The translations under genes were made by a program, and so were the position numbers. Below, piece after piece: positions 34,001-42,475 of a stretch of DNA of 52,420 nt (its first letter is position 1; each line of letters starts with the position of its first letter). This DNA comes from Micromonospora qiuiae (lineage in GTDB: Bacteria > Actinomycetota > Actinomycetes > Mycobacteriales > Micromonosporaceae): the NCBI RefSeq assembly GCF_016863555.1, contig NZ_BOPC01000064.1:1-52420 (forward strand), written 5' to 3'. A model generated the notes under the pieces. That model saw only the letters and a list, made by a program, of their open reading frames with translations, did not search any database and was not told the origin of the DNA.

Positions 34001-35794
34001 GTGCTTGCCCGACCAGAGCTGCACGGCACCTTCGGTGCCGTCTCGTCGACCCACTGGCTCGCCTCGTCGGCCGGACTGGCCACGTTCGACCGTGGCGGAA
34101 ACGCGTTCGACGCGGCCGTGGCCGCCGCCTTCGTGCTTCAGGTGGTGGAGCCGCACCTCAACGGCCCGGGCGGCGACGTCCCGATCATGGCGTACGACGC
34201 GGCGACCGGCGAGGTCGAGGTGATTTGCGGCCAGGGCCCGACGCCCGCGGCGGCCACCATCGATCGGTTCCGTGAGCTGGGGCTGACCGCCGTCCCCGGC
34301 TCGGGGCTGCTGCCGGCCTGCGTCCCGGGCGTCTTCGGCGCATGGCTGACCCTGCTGCGCCGCAAGGGCCGGCTCGGGGTGGCCGAGGTGCTGGCCCCCG
34401 CCATCGAGTACGCCGAACACGGCTTCCCGCTGCTGCCCAAGGCCGCCGCGATGATCGAGCGGCTGGCGCCGCTCTTCCGCGACCACTGGGTCAGCTCGGG
34501 TGAGGTCTACCTGTCGCAGGGGCGGCCGCCCGCGGCGGGCAGTCGGTTCCGCAACCCGGCGCTGGCTGCGACGTTCCGCCGAATCATCGCCGAGGCACGG
34601 TCGGTCAGCGGCCGCGACGCCCAGATCGACGCGGCGATGCGCGCCTTCTACGAGGGGTTCGTCGCGGAGGCCATCGACAAGTTTGTCGCCGGCACGGAGG
34701 TGCTCGACGCCACCGGACGCCCGAACCGAGGGCTGCTGACCGGCAGCGACCTGGCGGTGTGGCGGCCGACCGTGGAGCAGCCGACCACCTCGTCGTACCG
34801 GGGGCTCCTGGTGCACAAGCCGGGGCCGTGGTCCCAGGGGCCGGTCTTCCTCCAGCAGCTCGGGCTGCTCTCCGGCTACGACCTCGGCGCGATGGGTTTC
34901 GCCAGCGCCGACCACATCCACACCGTCGTCGAGTCGGCCAAGCTCGCCTTCGCCGACCGGGAGGCGTGGTACGGCGACCCCGCGCTGGCCGACGTGCCGC
35001 TGGCCGGGCTGCTCGACCCGGCGTACGCGGCGGCCCGCCGGGCGCTGATCGGCCCGGCGGCCTCCGCCGAGCTGCGCCCCGGCGCCCCAGGCGGGTGGGA
35101 CCCGCGGCTGCCCGAGCTGCCGGAGCTGTCGGCGCCGCCTGCCGACCCGGACTGGCGCGACCAGCTCGCGAACGGGCTGCCCACCGTGCTCCAGGCGACG
35201 GTCGTCCGGGGCGACACGACCACCGTCAGCACCACCGACCGGGACGGCAACATGGTGGTCGCCACCCCGAGCGGCGGGTGGCTGAGCGGCTCCCCGGTGG
35301 TGCCGGGCCTGGGCTTCGCGCTCGGCACCCGGGGCCAGATGATGTGGCTGGTCGAGGGGCACCCGAACAGCCTGATGCCGGGCAAGCGGCCCCGCACGAC
35401 GCTCAGCCCGACCATCGTCCGCACCGACGACGGCCGGCCCCACCTGGCCTTCGGCACCCCGGGCGGGGACCGGCAGGACCAGTGGACGTTGAACTTCCTC
35501 CTCAACCACGTCGACTTCGGCATGTCGCCGCAGCAGGCGGCGGAGGCGCTGACCTTCCACACCGACCACGTGCCGACCTCGTTCATCCCCCGGCAGTTCC
35601 GGCCGCTCTCGGTGACCGTCGAGGACGACGTGGTGGAGGCGACCGTGGCGGAGCTGCGGCGCCGGGGCCACCGGGTGGACCTGGCGCCGACGCGGTCACT
35701 CGGCCAGATCTGCGCGACCGGCCCGGACGGCACCGGCGGGGTGCTGGCCGCCGCCAGCCCTCGGGGACAGCAGGCGTACGCGGTCGTCCGCTGA
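34001..35794 (+). CDS. Gamma-glutamyltransferase homologue, probable C-C hydrolase of alkylproline pathway (LmbA-like)
   Basis: A 597-residue Ntn-hydrolase of the gamma-glutamyltransferase family. NAFDAAVAAAFVLQVVEPH and NGPGGDVPIMAYD open the large subunit. The autocleavage site is RGDTTTVSTTDRDGNMV, placing the catalytic N-terminal Thr of the small subunit near residue 410. PGKRPRTTLSPT and FGTPGGDRQDQW are family-typical. No signal peptide is visible, unlike periplasmic GGTs, so it is cytoplasmic. LmbA and its PBD homologues hydrolyse a C-C bond of the ring-cleaved DOPA product in 4-alkylproline biosynthesis. GTG 34001 follows AGGAG by 5 nt. Confidence 0.85.
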   Translation: MLARPELHGTFGAVSSTHWLASSAGLATFDRGGNAFDAAVAAAFVLQVVEPHLNGPGGDVPIMAYDAATGEVEVICGQGPTPAAATIDRFRELGLTAVPGSGLLPACVPGVFGAWLTLLRRKGRLGVAEVLAPAIEYAEHGFPLLPKAAAMIERLAPLFRDHWVSSGEVYLSQGRPPAAGSRFRNPALAATFRRIIAEARSVSGRDAQIDAAMRAFYEGFVAEAIDKFVAGTEVLDATGRPNRGLLTGSDLAVWRPTVEQPTTSSYRGLLVHKPGPWSQGPVFLQQLGLLSGYDLGAMGFASADHIHTVVESAKLAFADREAWYGDPALADVPLAGLLDPAYAAARRALIGPAASAELRPGAPGGWDPRLPELPELSAPPADPDWRDQLANGLPTVLQATVVRGDTTTVSTTDRDGNMVVATPSGGWLSGSPVVPGLGFALGTRGQMMWLVEGHPNSLMPGKRPRTTLSPTIVRTDDGRPHLAFGTPGGDRQDQWTLNFLLNHVDFGMSPQQAAEALTFHTDHVPTSFIPRQFRPLSVTVEDDVVEATVAELRRRGHRVDLAPTRSLGQICATGPDGTGGVLAAASPRGQQAYAVVR

Positions 35795-35827
35795 GCACGG
35801 CCGGACAGCACGAGAAACGGAGAGCAC

Positions 35828-37126
35828 ATGCCCAACAAGATCCTTCTCATGAACTACGGCCTGAACTGCACAATCGGCGTGTACCGGCAGATGTGGATGG
35901 TCGAAGAGGGCGACATCGTCGTCAGCGCCATCCCGGTCGACGAGGAGTTCCTGGCGTACGTCTGCGCGGTGTCGGGCTTCGACCGGGACCGGATCACGGT
36001 GCTGAACATCGGCCGGGACGTGACCGAGGAGGTGCTGGCCTCGCCGGAGCTGGCCGGTCAGCTCCGCCCGCTGCTCGGCGGCTCGACGGCCTGGCAGCTG
36101 CTGCCGGCCGCGTTCACCGAGGGGGTCGCCGTCCTCGCCGAGCGGCTCGGGCTGCCGCTGGACATCGGCCTGCGGTTCACCGCTCAGCGGGGCCCCGACC
36201 TGCTCAACCGCAAGTCGCACTTCCGCCAGCTCGCCGCCGGCGCCCGGGTGTCCATCCCGGACGGTTGCGTCGTCACCACGCTGCCGGAGCTGACCGCCGC
36301 CGTCGAACGGTACCTGCCGAAAACCGGCACGGTGATCATCAAGCGCGACGACGACCTGGGTGGGCACGGCAACCGGGCGGTCACCACCAAGGAGGCCGGG
36401 CCGCTGTCCGGGGTCCGCCAGACGGTGAGCGTGAACGGGAACATCCCGGAGGTGGCCGCCCGGCTGTGGGAGGAGCTGGCCGACCCGGGCAGCCACGTCC
36501 TGGTGGTGGAGAGCTACCACACGGCGGAGCGGATCTTCTTTTACGAGTACCTGATCGACGCCGACGGCAGCTTCCGGATCCTCGACACCGGCATCCGCCG
36601 GGACGTGCCCGGCGACCCGGGCGCCGCCGCCCTGGTATGGCTGGGACTGGAGCTGCCGGCGGACCTGGGGGCATCGGCGGCGGCCCAGGCGCTCACCCAG
36701 TCGGCGCAGCTCGTCGGCCTGGCCGCCCGGCTCGGCTACCGGGGGCACCTGAACGTCGACGGGATCACCACCGCCGAGGGCGAGGTGCTCTTCAACGAGA
36801 TGAACGCCCGCTGGGGCGGCTGCACCTCGCTGCACCACATCGGGGTGAACGTGTTCGGCGAGAACTACGCCGACCATCACGTCATCTCCGGCATGCGGGT
36901 GATCACCCCGATGGTGCTCGCCGACGCGGTGGACCTGCTGCGCCGGCACGGCCTGGACTTCAGCCGGGAGACCGGCGAGGGCGTCATTGTCCTCGGCTTC
37001 GACACGGAGCTGGGCAAGGCGACCGAGTGCGTGCTCGTCGGACCGTCCCGCGCCGGGGTCCGCAAGCTGGAACAGCGGGTGCGCGAGGTCGCCGGCACGG
37101 TCAGTGACCCGGCGCTGGTGGAGTGA
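35828..37126 (+). CDS. ATP-grasp ligase (carboxylate-amine/peptide ligase)
   Basis: A 432-residue ATP-grasp protein resembling the PGM1-type peptide ligases of natural-product clusters. Visible parts: the GTVIIKRDDDLGGHGN phosphate loop and lysine near residue 160, VLVVESYHTAE (adenine-linker region), and the Mg-binding NEMNARWGGCTS near 320. The C-terminal region LSF-like ETGEGVIVLGFD resembles the PGM1 C-terminal domain. It would form an amide via an acyl phosphate. Nothing in the sequence gives the substrates; capping the NRPS peptide or making a dipeptide building block are both possible. GAAACGGAGAGCAC precedes ATG 35828. Confidence 0.8.
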   Translation: MPNKILLMNYGLNCTIGVYRQMWMVEEGDIVVSAIPVDEEFLAYVCAVSGFDRDRITVLNIGRDVTEEVLASPELAGQLRPLLGGSTAWQLLPAAFTEGVAVLAERLGLPLDIGLRFTAQRGPDLLNRKSHFRQLAAGARVSIPDGCVVTTLPELTAAVERYLPKTGTVIIKRDDDLGGHGNRAVTTKEAGPLSGVRQTVSVNGNIPEVAARLWEELADPGSHVLVVESYHTAERIFFYEYLIDADGSFRILDTGIRRDVPGDPGAAALVWLGLELPADLGASAAAQALTQSAQLVGLAARLGYRGHLNVDGITTAEGEVLFNEMNARWGGCTSLHHIGVNVFGENYADHHVISGMRVITPMVLADAVDLLRRHGLDFSRETGEGVIVLGFDTELGKATECVLVGPSRAGVRKLEQRVREVAGTVSDPALVE

Positions 37127-37140
37127 ACGGGAGGCCGCAG

Positions 37141-38091
37141 ATGACCACGAGAGAGCAGAGTCTCGAGCCGGACCGGGCGTTGATCGCCAGCCTGGCCCGG
37201 GCCGACCGATGGCGGGTGGCGGTCCGCACCCTGGTCATCCTCGGCGCGTACGCGGGCACCGTCGTGCTCGCCCTCCAGCCCGCCGTCGGCTGGTGGGCGC
37301 TGCTGTGTTCGGTGTTCCTGGCGTTCGTGCTGACCGGGTTCCTCAACGCGGTCCACGACTGCGTCCACCGGGCGCACCTGCGCTCCAAGCTCGGTAACCG
37401 GATCGCGGGGGCCGCCTGGGGCACCCCGATCACGATGAACTTCACCATCTACCGGCACGAGCACCTGGTGCACCACCGGTTCACCGGGGTGGAGGGCGAC
37501 ACCGAGAAGCCCCAGCACTTCGAGAGCGCCGGTAGCTACCTGCATGCCATGTCGGGTGTGTCGTACTGGCCGGTGCTGGCGGCGTTCATCGCGAAGACCT
37601 CCCTGGGGGAGCTCCCCGAGAACCTGAACACGCCGGAGCGGCGCCGGGACGCGCGGATCGACAACTGGGTGGTCGTCGGCTGGCTGGCGCTGATGGTCAC
37701 CCTGACCGTGTTCTTCCCCGTCGCGCTCCTGGTCGCGTACTGGCTGCCGCTGTTCCTGGTGATGCCGGCGGCCATGATCATGGCCGTGCCGGAGCACTAC
37801 GGGCTCTGGGGCACGCCGGACGTCATGCGCAACACCCGGACCGTACGGTCCAACGGCTTCGTCCGGTACTTCATCTGGAACGGCAACTACCACGCCGAGC
37901 ACCACCGCTACCCGGCGGTCGCCTCGGTGAACCTGCACCGCCTGCACAAGGCGCTGCCGCAACCCCATCCCGTCCAGGTGAGGTCCTACGTCGGCTTCCA
38001 CCTCGGGCTGCTGCGGGCTCTTCTCCGCGGCGACAAGGACTACGGCAAGGTGCCGGCGGACGACACGGCCACGCCGGCCGGACAGGGGTGA
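37141..38091 (+). CDS. Membrane diiron fatty-acid-desaturase-type oxygenase
   Basis: A 316-residue membrane protein with three His boxes of the desaturase/hydroxylase superfamily: HDCVH near 82, HEHLVHH near 105 and HAEHH near 255, plus about four hydrophobic helices. In biosynthetic clusters such enzymes desaturate or hydroxylate acyl chains or small amino-acid-derived substrates. No fatty-acyl loading gene (FAAL) or starter C domain is evident, so the substrate may be the alkylproline side chain or another unit. This is inference. ATG 37141 has GGGAGG 6 nt upstream and is preferred to GTG 37123. It lies 14 bp after the ATP-grasp gene. Confidence 0.82.
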   Translation: MTTREQSLEPDRALIASLARADRWRVAVRTLVILGAYAGTVVLALQPAVGWWALLCSVFLAFVLTGFLNAVHDCVHRAHLRSKLGNRIAGAAWGTPITMNFTIYRHEHLVHHRFTGVEGDTEKPQHFESAGSYLHAMSGVSYWPVLAAFIAKTSLGELPENLNTPERRRDARIDNWVVVGWLALMVTLTVFFPVALLVAYWLPLFLVMPAAMIMAVPEHYGLWGTPDVMRNTRTVRSNGFVRYFIWNGNYHAEHHRYPAVASVNLHRLHKALPQPHPVQVRSYVGFHLGLLRALLRGDKDYGKVPADDTATPAGQG

Positions 38092-38096
38092 TACCG

Positions 38097-39137
38097 ATGC
38101 GGCCCGAACTCGTGGAACTGCGTGAGGGCGAGCAGCTGGGCGTCTGGCAGGACTTCCGGCTCTCCACCATGCCGGACCTGATCAGCGCGATGAGCCTGAG
38201 CCATGCCGTCTCCGCCCTCGTGAACGGCGGCGTGCTGGCCAACCTGCGCAACGGCAAGCGCCTGCCGGAGGACGGCCTGCTCGCCGGCCTCGACGAGCGC
38301 GTCGGCGAGGGCCTGTTGGCGTACCTGGCGATGCGGGACGTCCTCGAGCGGCGCGGCGACGGCTGGCACCTCACCCGCAAGGGCGAGCTGCTCACCGGCG
38401 ACGTGCCGCTGGCCCGCCTCGGCATCTACCTGGAGGCGTACGGACCGGTGATTAGCCGGATGAGCGACCTGCTCACCGGCCGGGCCACCTACGGCACCGA
38501 CGTGCTGCGCCGGGGTGGCCCGCTCGGCCGGCACTGCGCGACCCTCTTCTCCGCCTTCCACACCCCCGTGCTGATGGAGGCCACCCGCAACCGGGACGTC
38601 CGGCAGCTGCTCGACGTCGGGTGCGGCGGCGGCAGCCTCCTGGTCGACGCCTGCCTGCGCGACCCGGAGCTGACCGGCGTGGGGCTGGACATCGACGCCG
38701 ACGCGGTCGCGGAGGCGACCCGGCTGGCCGCCCGATCGGGGGTCGCCGACCGGGTCGAGTTCGTCGTCGCCGACGCGTTCGCCCCGCACACCTGGCCGGC
38801 GGTCACCCGGGGGGCGGACGGCATGTGCATCGTCAGCGCGCTGCATGAGCTGTTCCGCGACGGCGAGCAGGCCGTGGTGCGGGTGCTCAACGAGTACCGC
38901 GAGGCGCTGCCCGAGCTGAAGATGCTGCTGGTCGGAGAGCCGGAGATCCGGTACGACGCGCGCGACAACGACGACGACTTCTTCCTCATCCATGTGCTGA
39001 CCGGGCAGGGCATGCCGCGCGAGCGCGCCGAGTGGCTGCGGGTGTTCGAGCAGACAGCCCTGGAGTGCCGGCGCATCTACTGCCGCCCCGAAGCCGGTCC
39101 GCGGCTCTGCTTCTACGACCTCACCCCGAACCGGTGA
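38097..39137 (+). CDS. SAM-dependent methyltransferase (LmbW/O-methyltransferase-like)
   Basis: A 346-residue enzyme: helical N-terminal region to about 150, SAM motif I LLDVGCGGGSLLVDAC near 185, then GVGLDIDADAVAEATRLA, VVADAFAP and a catalytic-region SALHELF. Architecture equals the methyltransferase at 17129. The lincomycin enzyme LmbW methylates a carbon of the alkylproline side chain; this gene is the better positional candidate because it closes the alkylproline-desaturase block, but the sequence cannot separate C- from O-methylation. ATG 38097 (6 nt after the desaturase stop) has AGGGG upstream and is preferred over GTG 38088. Confidence 0.82.
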   Translation: MRPELVELREGEQLGVWQDFRLSTMPDLISAMSLSHAVSALVNGGVLANLRNGKRLPEDGLLAGLDERVGEGLLAYLAMRDVLERRGDGWHLTRKGELLTGDVPLARLGIYLEAYGPVISRMSDLLTGRATYGTDVLRRGGPLGRHCATLFSAFHTPVLMEATRNRDVRQLLDVGCGGGSLLVDACLRDPELTGVGLDIDADAVAEATRLAARSGVADRVEFVVADAFAPHTWPAVTRGADGMCIVSALHELFRDGEQAVVRVLNEYREALPELKMLLVGEPEIRYDARDNDDDFFLIHVLTGQGMPRERAEWLRVFEQTALECRRIYCRPEAGPRLCFYDLTPNR

Positions 39138-39180
39138 CGCCGGGTCCGCGCCCGCTCCCGACGACCAGAAGGAGATCACT

Positions 39181-39438
39181 GTGAGCAATCCGTTCGAGGA
39201 CCTGGACGGGACGTACCGGGTGCTGGTGAACGACGAGAACCAGCACTCCCTGTGGCCCGACCTCATCGACGTGCCGGCCGGCTGGACCGCCGTCTTCGGT
39301 CCCGCGCCGCGGCAGGAGTGCATCGAGTACGTCGAGACCCACTGGGTGGACATGCGGCCCGCGTCGCTGGTCGCGCAGATGGATCAGGCCCGGCCCCCGG
39401 TGGGCGCCGGCGTCGCGCAGCAGGAAGGCGAGCAATGA
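39181..39438 (+). CDS. MbtH-like protein
   Basis: 85 residues with the invariant MbtH pattern: NPFED, YRVLVNDENQHSLWP, IDVPAGW, and CIEYVETHWVDMRP. MbtH proteins bind the N-terminal subdomain of adenylation domains and keep them soluble and active. GTG 39181 follows AAGGAG by 7 nt. The ORF extends about 10 residues past the usual end and overlaps the start of the A-T gene (ATGA). Likely partner: that A-T protein, and possibly the large NRPS. Confidence 0.95.
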   Translation: MSNPFEDLDGTYRVLVNDENQHSLWPDLIDVPAGWTAVFGPAPRQECIEYVETHWVDMRPASLVAQMDQARPPVGAGVAQQEGEQ

Positions 39439-41219
39439 GCCGCGAGGTGGACTGGCGCGACGCCACGATCACCCAGCTCTTCGACGAGCAGGTCCGCACC
39501 CGGCCCGACGCGGTCGCGCTGCGCTTCCGCGGCGAGGACCTGACGTACGCGGAGCTGAACGAGCGCGCGAACCGGTGGGCGCACCGGCTCCGCTCCCTCG
39601 GGGTCGGCCCGGAAAGCATCGTCGGCGTCTGCGTCGAACGGTCCTTCGAGATGATCGTCGCGCTGGTCGCTACCCTCAAGGCCGGCGGCGCGTACCTGCC
39701 GCTGCACCCGGGCGAACCGGCGGAACGCTTCCGCTACATGCTCGACCAGGCGGGGGCCCGGGTCCTGCTCACCCATGAGCAGCTCGTGGATCAGCTTCCC
39801 GAGGTCGAGGCGACCGTGGTGAGCCTCGACGGCGCGGTGCAGCCGGAGCCGGTCGCGGCGACGCTCCGGTCCGACACGACGCCGGACAACCTGATCTACG
39901 TCTGCTATACCTCCGGCTCGACCGGTCAGCCCAAGGGCGTGAGCGTGCCACACCGCGGCGTCGTCCGGCTGATCCGCGGGGACTACGCCGACCTTGACCC
40001 CGACGAGACGTTCCTCCAGCTCTGCGCGCTGACCTTCGACCCGGCAGCGTTCGAGATCTGGGGCGCGCTGGCCAACGGCGGCCGGCTGGTGATCCACCCG
40101 CCCGGCACGCTGGCCCTGTCCGAGGTGGCCGAGAGCCTGGACCGGGACAAGGTCACCACCCTGTGGCTGACCACCGGCCTCTTCCACCGCATGGTGGACG
40201 CCCACCTCGACGGCCTCGGCGGGCTGCGCCAGCTCCTCGCCGGCGGCGACGTGCTCTCCCCCGCGCACATCAACAGCGTCCGGCAGGCCCACCCGCAGCT
40301 GCGGCTGATCAACGGGTACGGCCCGACGGAGAACAGCTGCTTCACCACCTGCCACGAGGTGACCGAGCTGGTCGGGGCGACCGTGCCGATCGGCCGCGCG
40401 GTCACTGCCACCGACGTGTACGTCCTGGACGAGAAGCTCGCGCCGGTGCCCGACGGCGAGTGGGGGCTGCTCTACACCAGCGGCACCGGGCTCGCCCGCG
40501 GCTACCTCGGCCGCCCGGCGCTCACCGCGGAGCGGTTCGTGGCCGACCCGTTCCGCCCCGGCGAGCGGATGTACAGCGTGGGCGACGTGGTGCGGCGCGG
40601 CGCCGACGGCACCCTGGAGTTCCGGGGCCGTACCGACGACCAGGTCAAAATCGGAGGGTACCGGATCGAGCTGGGCGAGATCGTGGCCGTGCTCGCCGAG
40701 CATCCGGCGGTACGCGAGGCCATCGTGGTGGCCCGCGCGGACCGTATTCCCGGCGAGAAGGTCCTGGTCGCCTACGTGGTGGCCGACGCCGGCGAGGAAA
40801 GTCTCTTCCCCGAGCTGCGGCTCCTCCTGCACAAGCGGTTGCCGCAGCACATGAGCCCGGCGGCCATCGTGCTGATGGACCAGCTTCCGCTCACCCGCAA
40901 CGGCAAGATCGACCGGGCTGTGCTGCCCGCGCCGCGGCGGTCGCCGCGCGACACCGACGTCGAGTACGAGCCGCCGCAAACGCCGGTCCAGGCGCTGCTG
41001 GCCGGCATGTGGGCCGACGCACTCGCGGTCGAGAAGGTCGGCCTCTACGACAACTTCTTCGACATCGGGGGCAACTCGCTGCTCGCCGCCGACTTGCTGG
41101 TCCGGATCCGGGACACCCTCGACGTGCAGATGCCCGCCGCCCAGCTGTTCTTCCGTGACGCCACGGTCGCGGGTCTCGCCGAAACGGTCGACCGGGCCCA
41201 GGAAGGGGACAAGGCATGA
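39435..41219 (+). CDS. Free-standing NRPS adenylation-thiolation (A-T) protein
   Basis: 594 residues. A domain: YTSGSTGQPKGVSVPHRG (A3) near 155, GGRLVIHP, NGYGPTEN (A5), YSVGDVVRRG (A7), GGYRIELGEI (A8) and NGKIDR (A10 Lys near 495). T domain: FFDIGGNSLLAADLL near 540 with its phosphopantetheinyl Ser. Manual GrsA-numbered code DPFWLGGCF(K), which I cannot match to a known amino acid. There is no condensation domain. With MbtH before and a P450 overlapping its stop, it fits the A-T/P450 pairs that hydroxylate a carrier-bound amino acid at the beta carbon (as for novobiocin or nikkomycin). The product could then be passed to T1 of the NRPS, whose own A domain is dead. Confidence 0.92.
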   Translation: MSREVDWRDATITQLFDEQVRTRPDAVALRFRGEDLTYAELNERANRWAHRLRSLGVGPESIVGVCVERSFEMIVALVATLKAGGAYLPLHPGEPAERFRYMLDQAGARVLLTHEQLVDQLPEVEATVVSLDGAVQPEPVAATLRSDTTPDNLIYVCYTSGSTGQPKGVSVPHRGVVRLIRGDYADLDPDETFLQLCALTFDPAAFEIWGALANGGRLVIHPPGTLALSEVAESLDRDKVTTLWLTTGLFHRMVDAHLDGLGGLRQLLAGGDVLSPAHINSVRQAHPQLRLINGYGPTENSCFTTCHEVTELVGATVPIGRAVTATDVYVLDEKLAPVPDGEWGLLYTSGTGLARGYLGRPALTAERFVADPFRPGERMYSVGDVVRRGADGTLEFRGRTDDQVKIGGYRIELGEIVAVLAEHPAVREAIVVARADRIPGEKVLVAYVVADAGEESLFPELRLLLHKRLPQHMSPAAIVLMDQLPLTRNGKIDRAVLPAPRRSPRDTDVEYEPPQTPVQALLAGMWADALAVEKVGLYDNFFDIGGNSLLAADLLVRIRDTLDVQMPAAQLFFRDATVAGLAETVDRAQEGDKA

Positions 41220-42475
41220 GGTTGACGCGACCGACCGGCACCGAGCCGATCGATTTGAAGCAGGTCGACCTCGTCGACCCCGTCATGCACGGCGAGGGTG
41301 ACCCGCACGCCGTGTGGCACGCCATGCGTGAGCGCGAGCCGGTGCACTGGCAGCAGGTGAACGAGAAGCACGGCTACTGGTCCACCAGCCGCTACGAGGA
41401 CGTGGCCCGGGTGCTGCGCGATCACACCGTCTTCACCTCTGAGCACGGCACCCTGCTCAACCTGCTCGGCAAGAAGGACCCGGCCAGTGGGCAGCAACTC
41501 CCGGCCACCGACCCGCCCCGGCACACCCAGATGCGCTCGCCGGTGCAACGGGCACTCAACGGACGGATCCTCGAACGCCACCGAAAGCTGATCCGGGAGG
41601 AGGTGCGGCTGCTCTTCTCCGAGATCGTTGACGGCGAGCCGTTCGACTTCGCCACGATGACCGGCAGGCTCCCGATGGCGGTCACCGGGACGCTGATGGG
41701 CCTGGACCGGGCCGACTGGCCGCAGTTGACCTACCTGACCAGCCAGGCGATCGCCCCCGACGACCCCGAGTACGTGATGCCCGAGGGCGGCCGGCACACC
41801 CTGCAACGGGCCCACCGGGAGCTCTTCGCCACCTTTGAGGACTCGGTGGCCCGGCGTCGATCCGACGGGACCGGCGACCTCATCGACGTGCTGCGCACCA
41901 TGGACTTCGAGGACGGCCGCAAGCTGCGTCCGGGTGAGATCGTCTCCAACTGTTACAGCCTGCTGCTCGGCGCCAACGTCACCACGCCGCACGTCCCCAA
42001 CGCCGCGATCATCGAACTGATGGAGGACGGTAGGTACGCCGACTGGGCGAGCAAGCCGGAGCTGTTGCTCAGCGGCATCAACGAGGCGCTGCGCTGGAGT
42101 TCCCCGGCGAGCCACTTCATGCGGTACGCCAAATGCGACGTACAGCTCAGCGGGGTGACGATTCGGAAGGGCGACCCGGTCGTGGCGTGGCTGGGCTCGG
42201 CGAACCGGGACAGCAGCGTCTTCCCCGACCCGTACAAGTTCGACGTGCGGCGCAACCCGACTCGGCACCTGGCCTTCGGTGTCGGCCCGCACTACTGCGT
42301 CGGTCACGCGGTGGCCCGGATCACCCTTCAGGAGTTCTTCGAGGAGCTCTTCGAGCAGTTCGAGGGCTTCGAGTCGGCGGGCGAGCAGGAACACCTGCAC
42401 TCCAACTTCATCGCCGGGCTCAAGCACCTGCCGCTCGTCGCCACCCGCCGCGCGAAGCCCCGCCATGACGGCTGA
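41216..42475 (+). CDS. Cytochrome P450
   Basis: 419 residues. Heme-binding FGVGPHYCVGHAVAR with thiolate Cys361; ExxR in NEALRWSSP (K-helix); I-helix LLLGANVTTPHV with the usual acid-Thr region changed to N-V-T-T; ATDPPRHTQMR near residue 100. It is a class I bacterial enzyme needing an external ferredoxin, and none is in the window. Its ATG overlaps the A-T gene stop (ATGA), a strong sign that it acts with that protein, most simply by hydroxylating the T-bound amino acid. A beta-hydroxy-alpha-amino acid would resemble threonine, relevant to the ThrRS paralogues. Confidence 0.93.
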   Translation: MRLTRPTGTEPIDLKQVDLVDPVMHGEGDPHAVWHAMREREPVHWQQVNEKHGYWSTSRYEDVARVLRDHTVFTSEHGTLLNLLGKKDPASGQQLPATDPPRHTQMRSPVQRALNGRILERHRKLIREEVRLLFSEIVDGEPFDFATMTGRLPMAVTGTLMGLDRADWPQLTYLTSQAIAPDDPEYVMPEGGRHTLQRAHRELFATFEDSVARRRSDGTGDLIDVLRTMDFEDGRKLRPGEIVSNCYSLLLGANVTTPHVPNAAIIELMEDGRYADWASKPELLLSGINEALRWSSPASHFMRYAKCDVQLSGVTIRKGDPVVAWLGSANRDSSVFPDPYKFDVRRNPTRHLAFGVGPHYCVGHAVARITLQEFFEELFEQFEGFESAGEQEHLHSNFIAGLKHLPLVATRRAKPRHDG

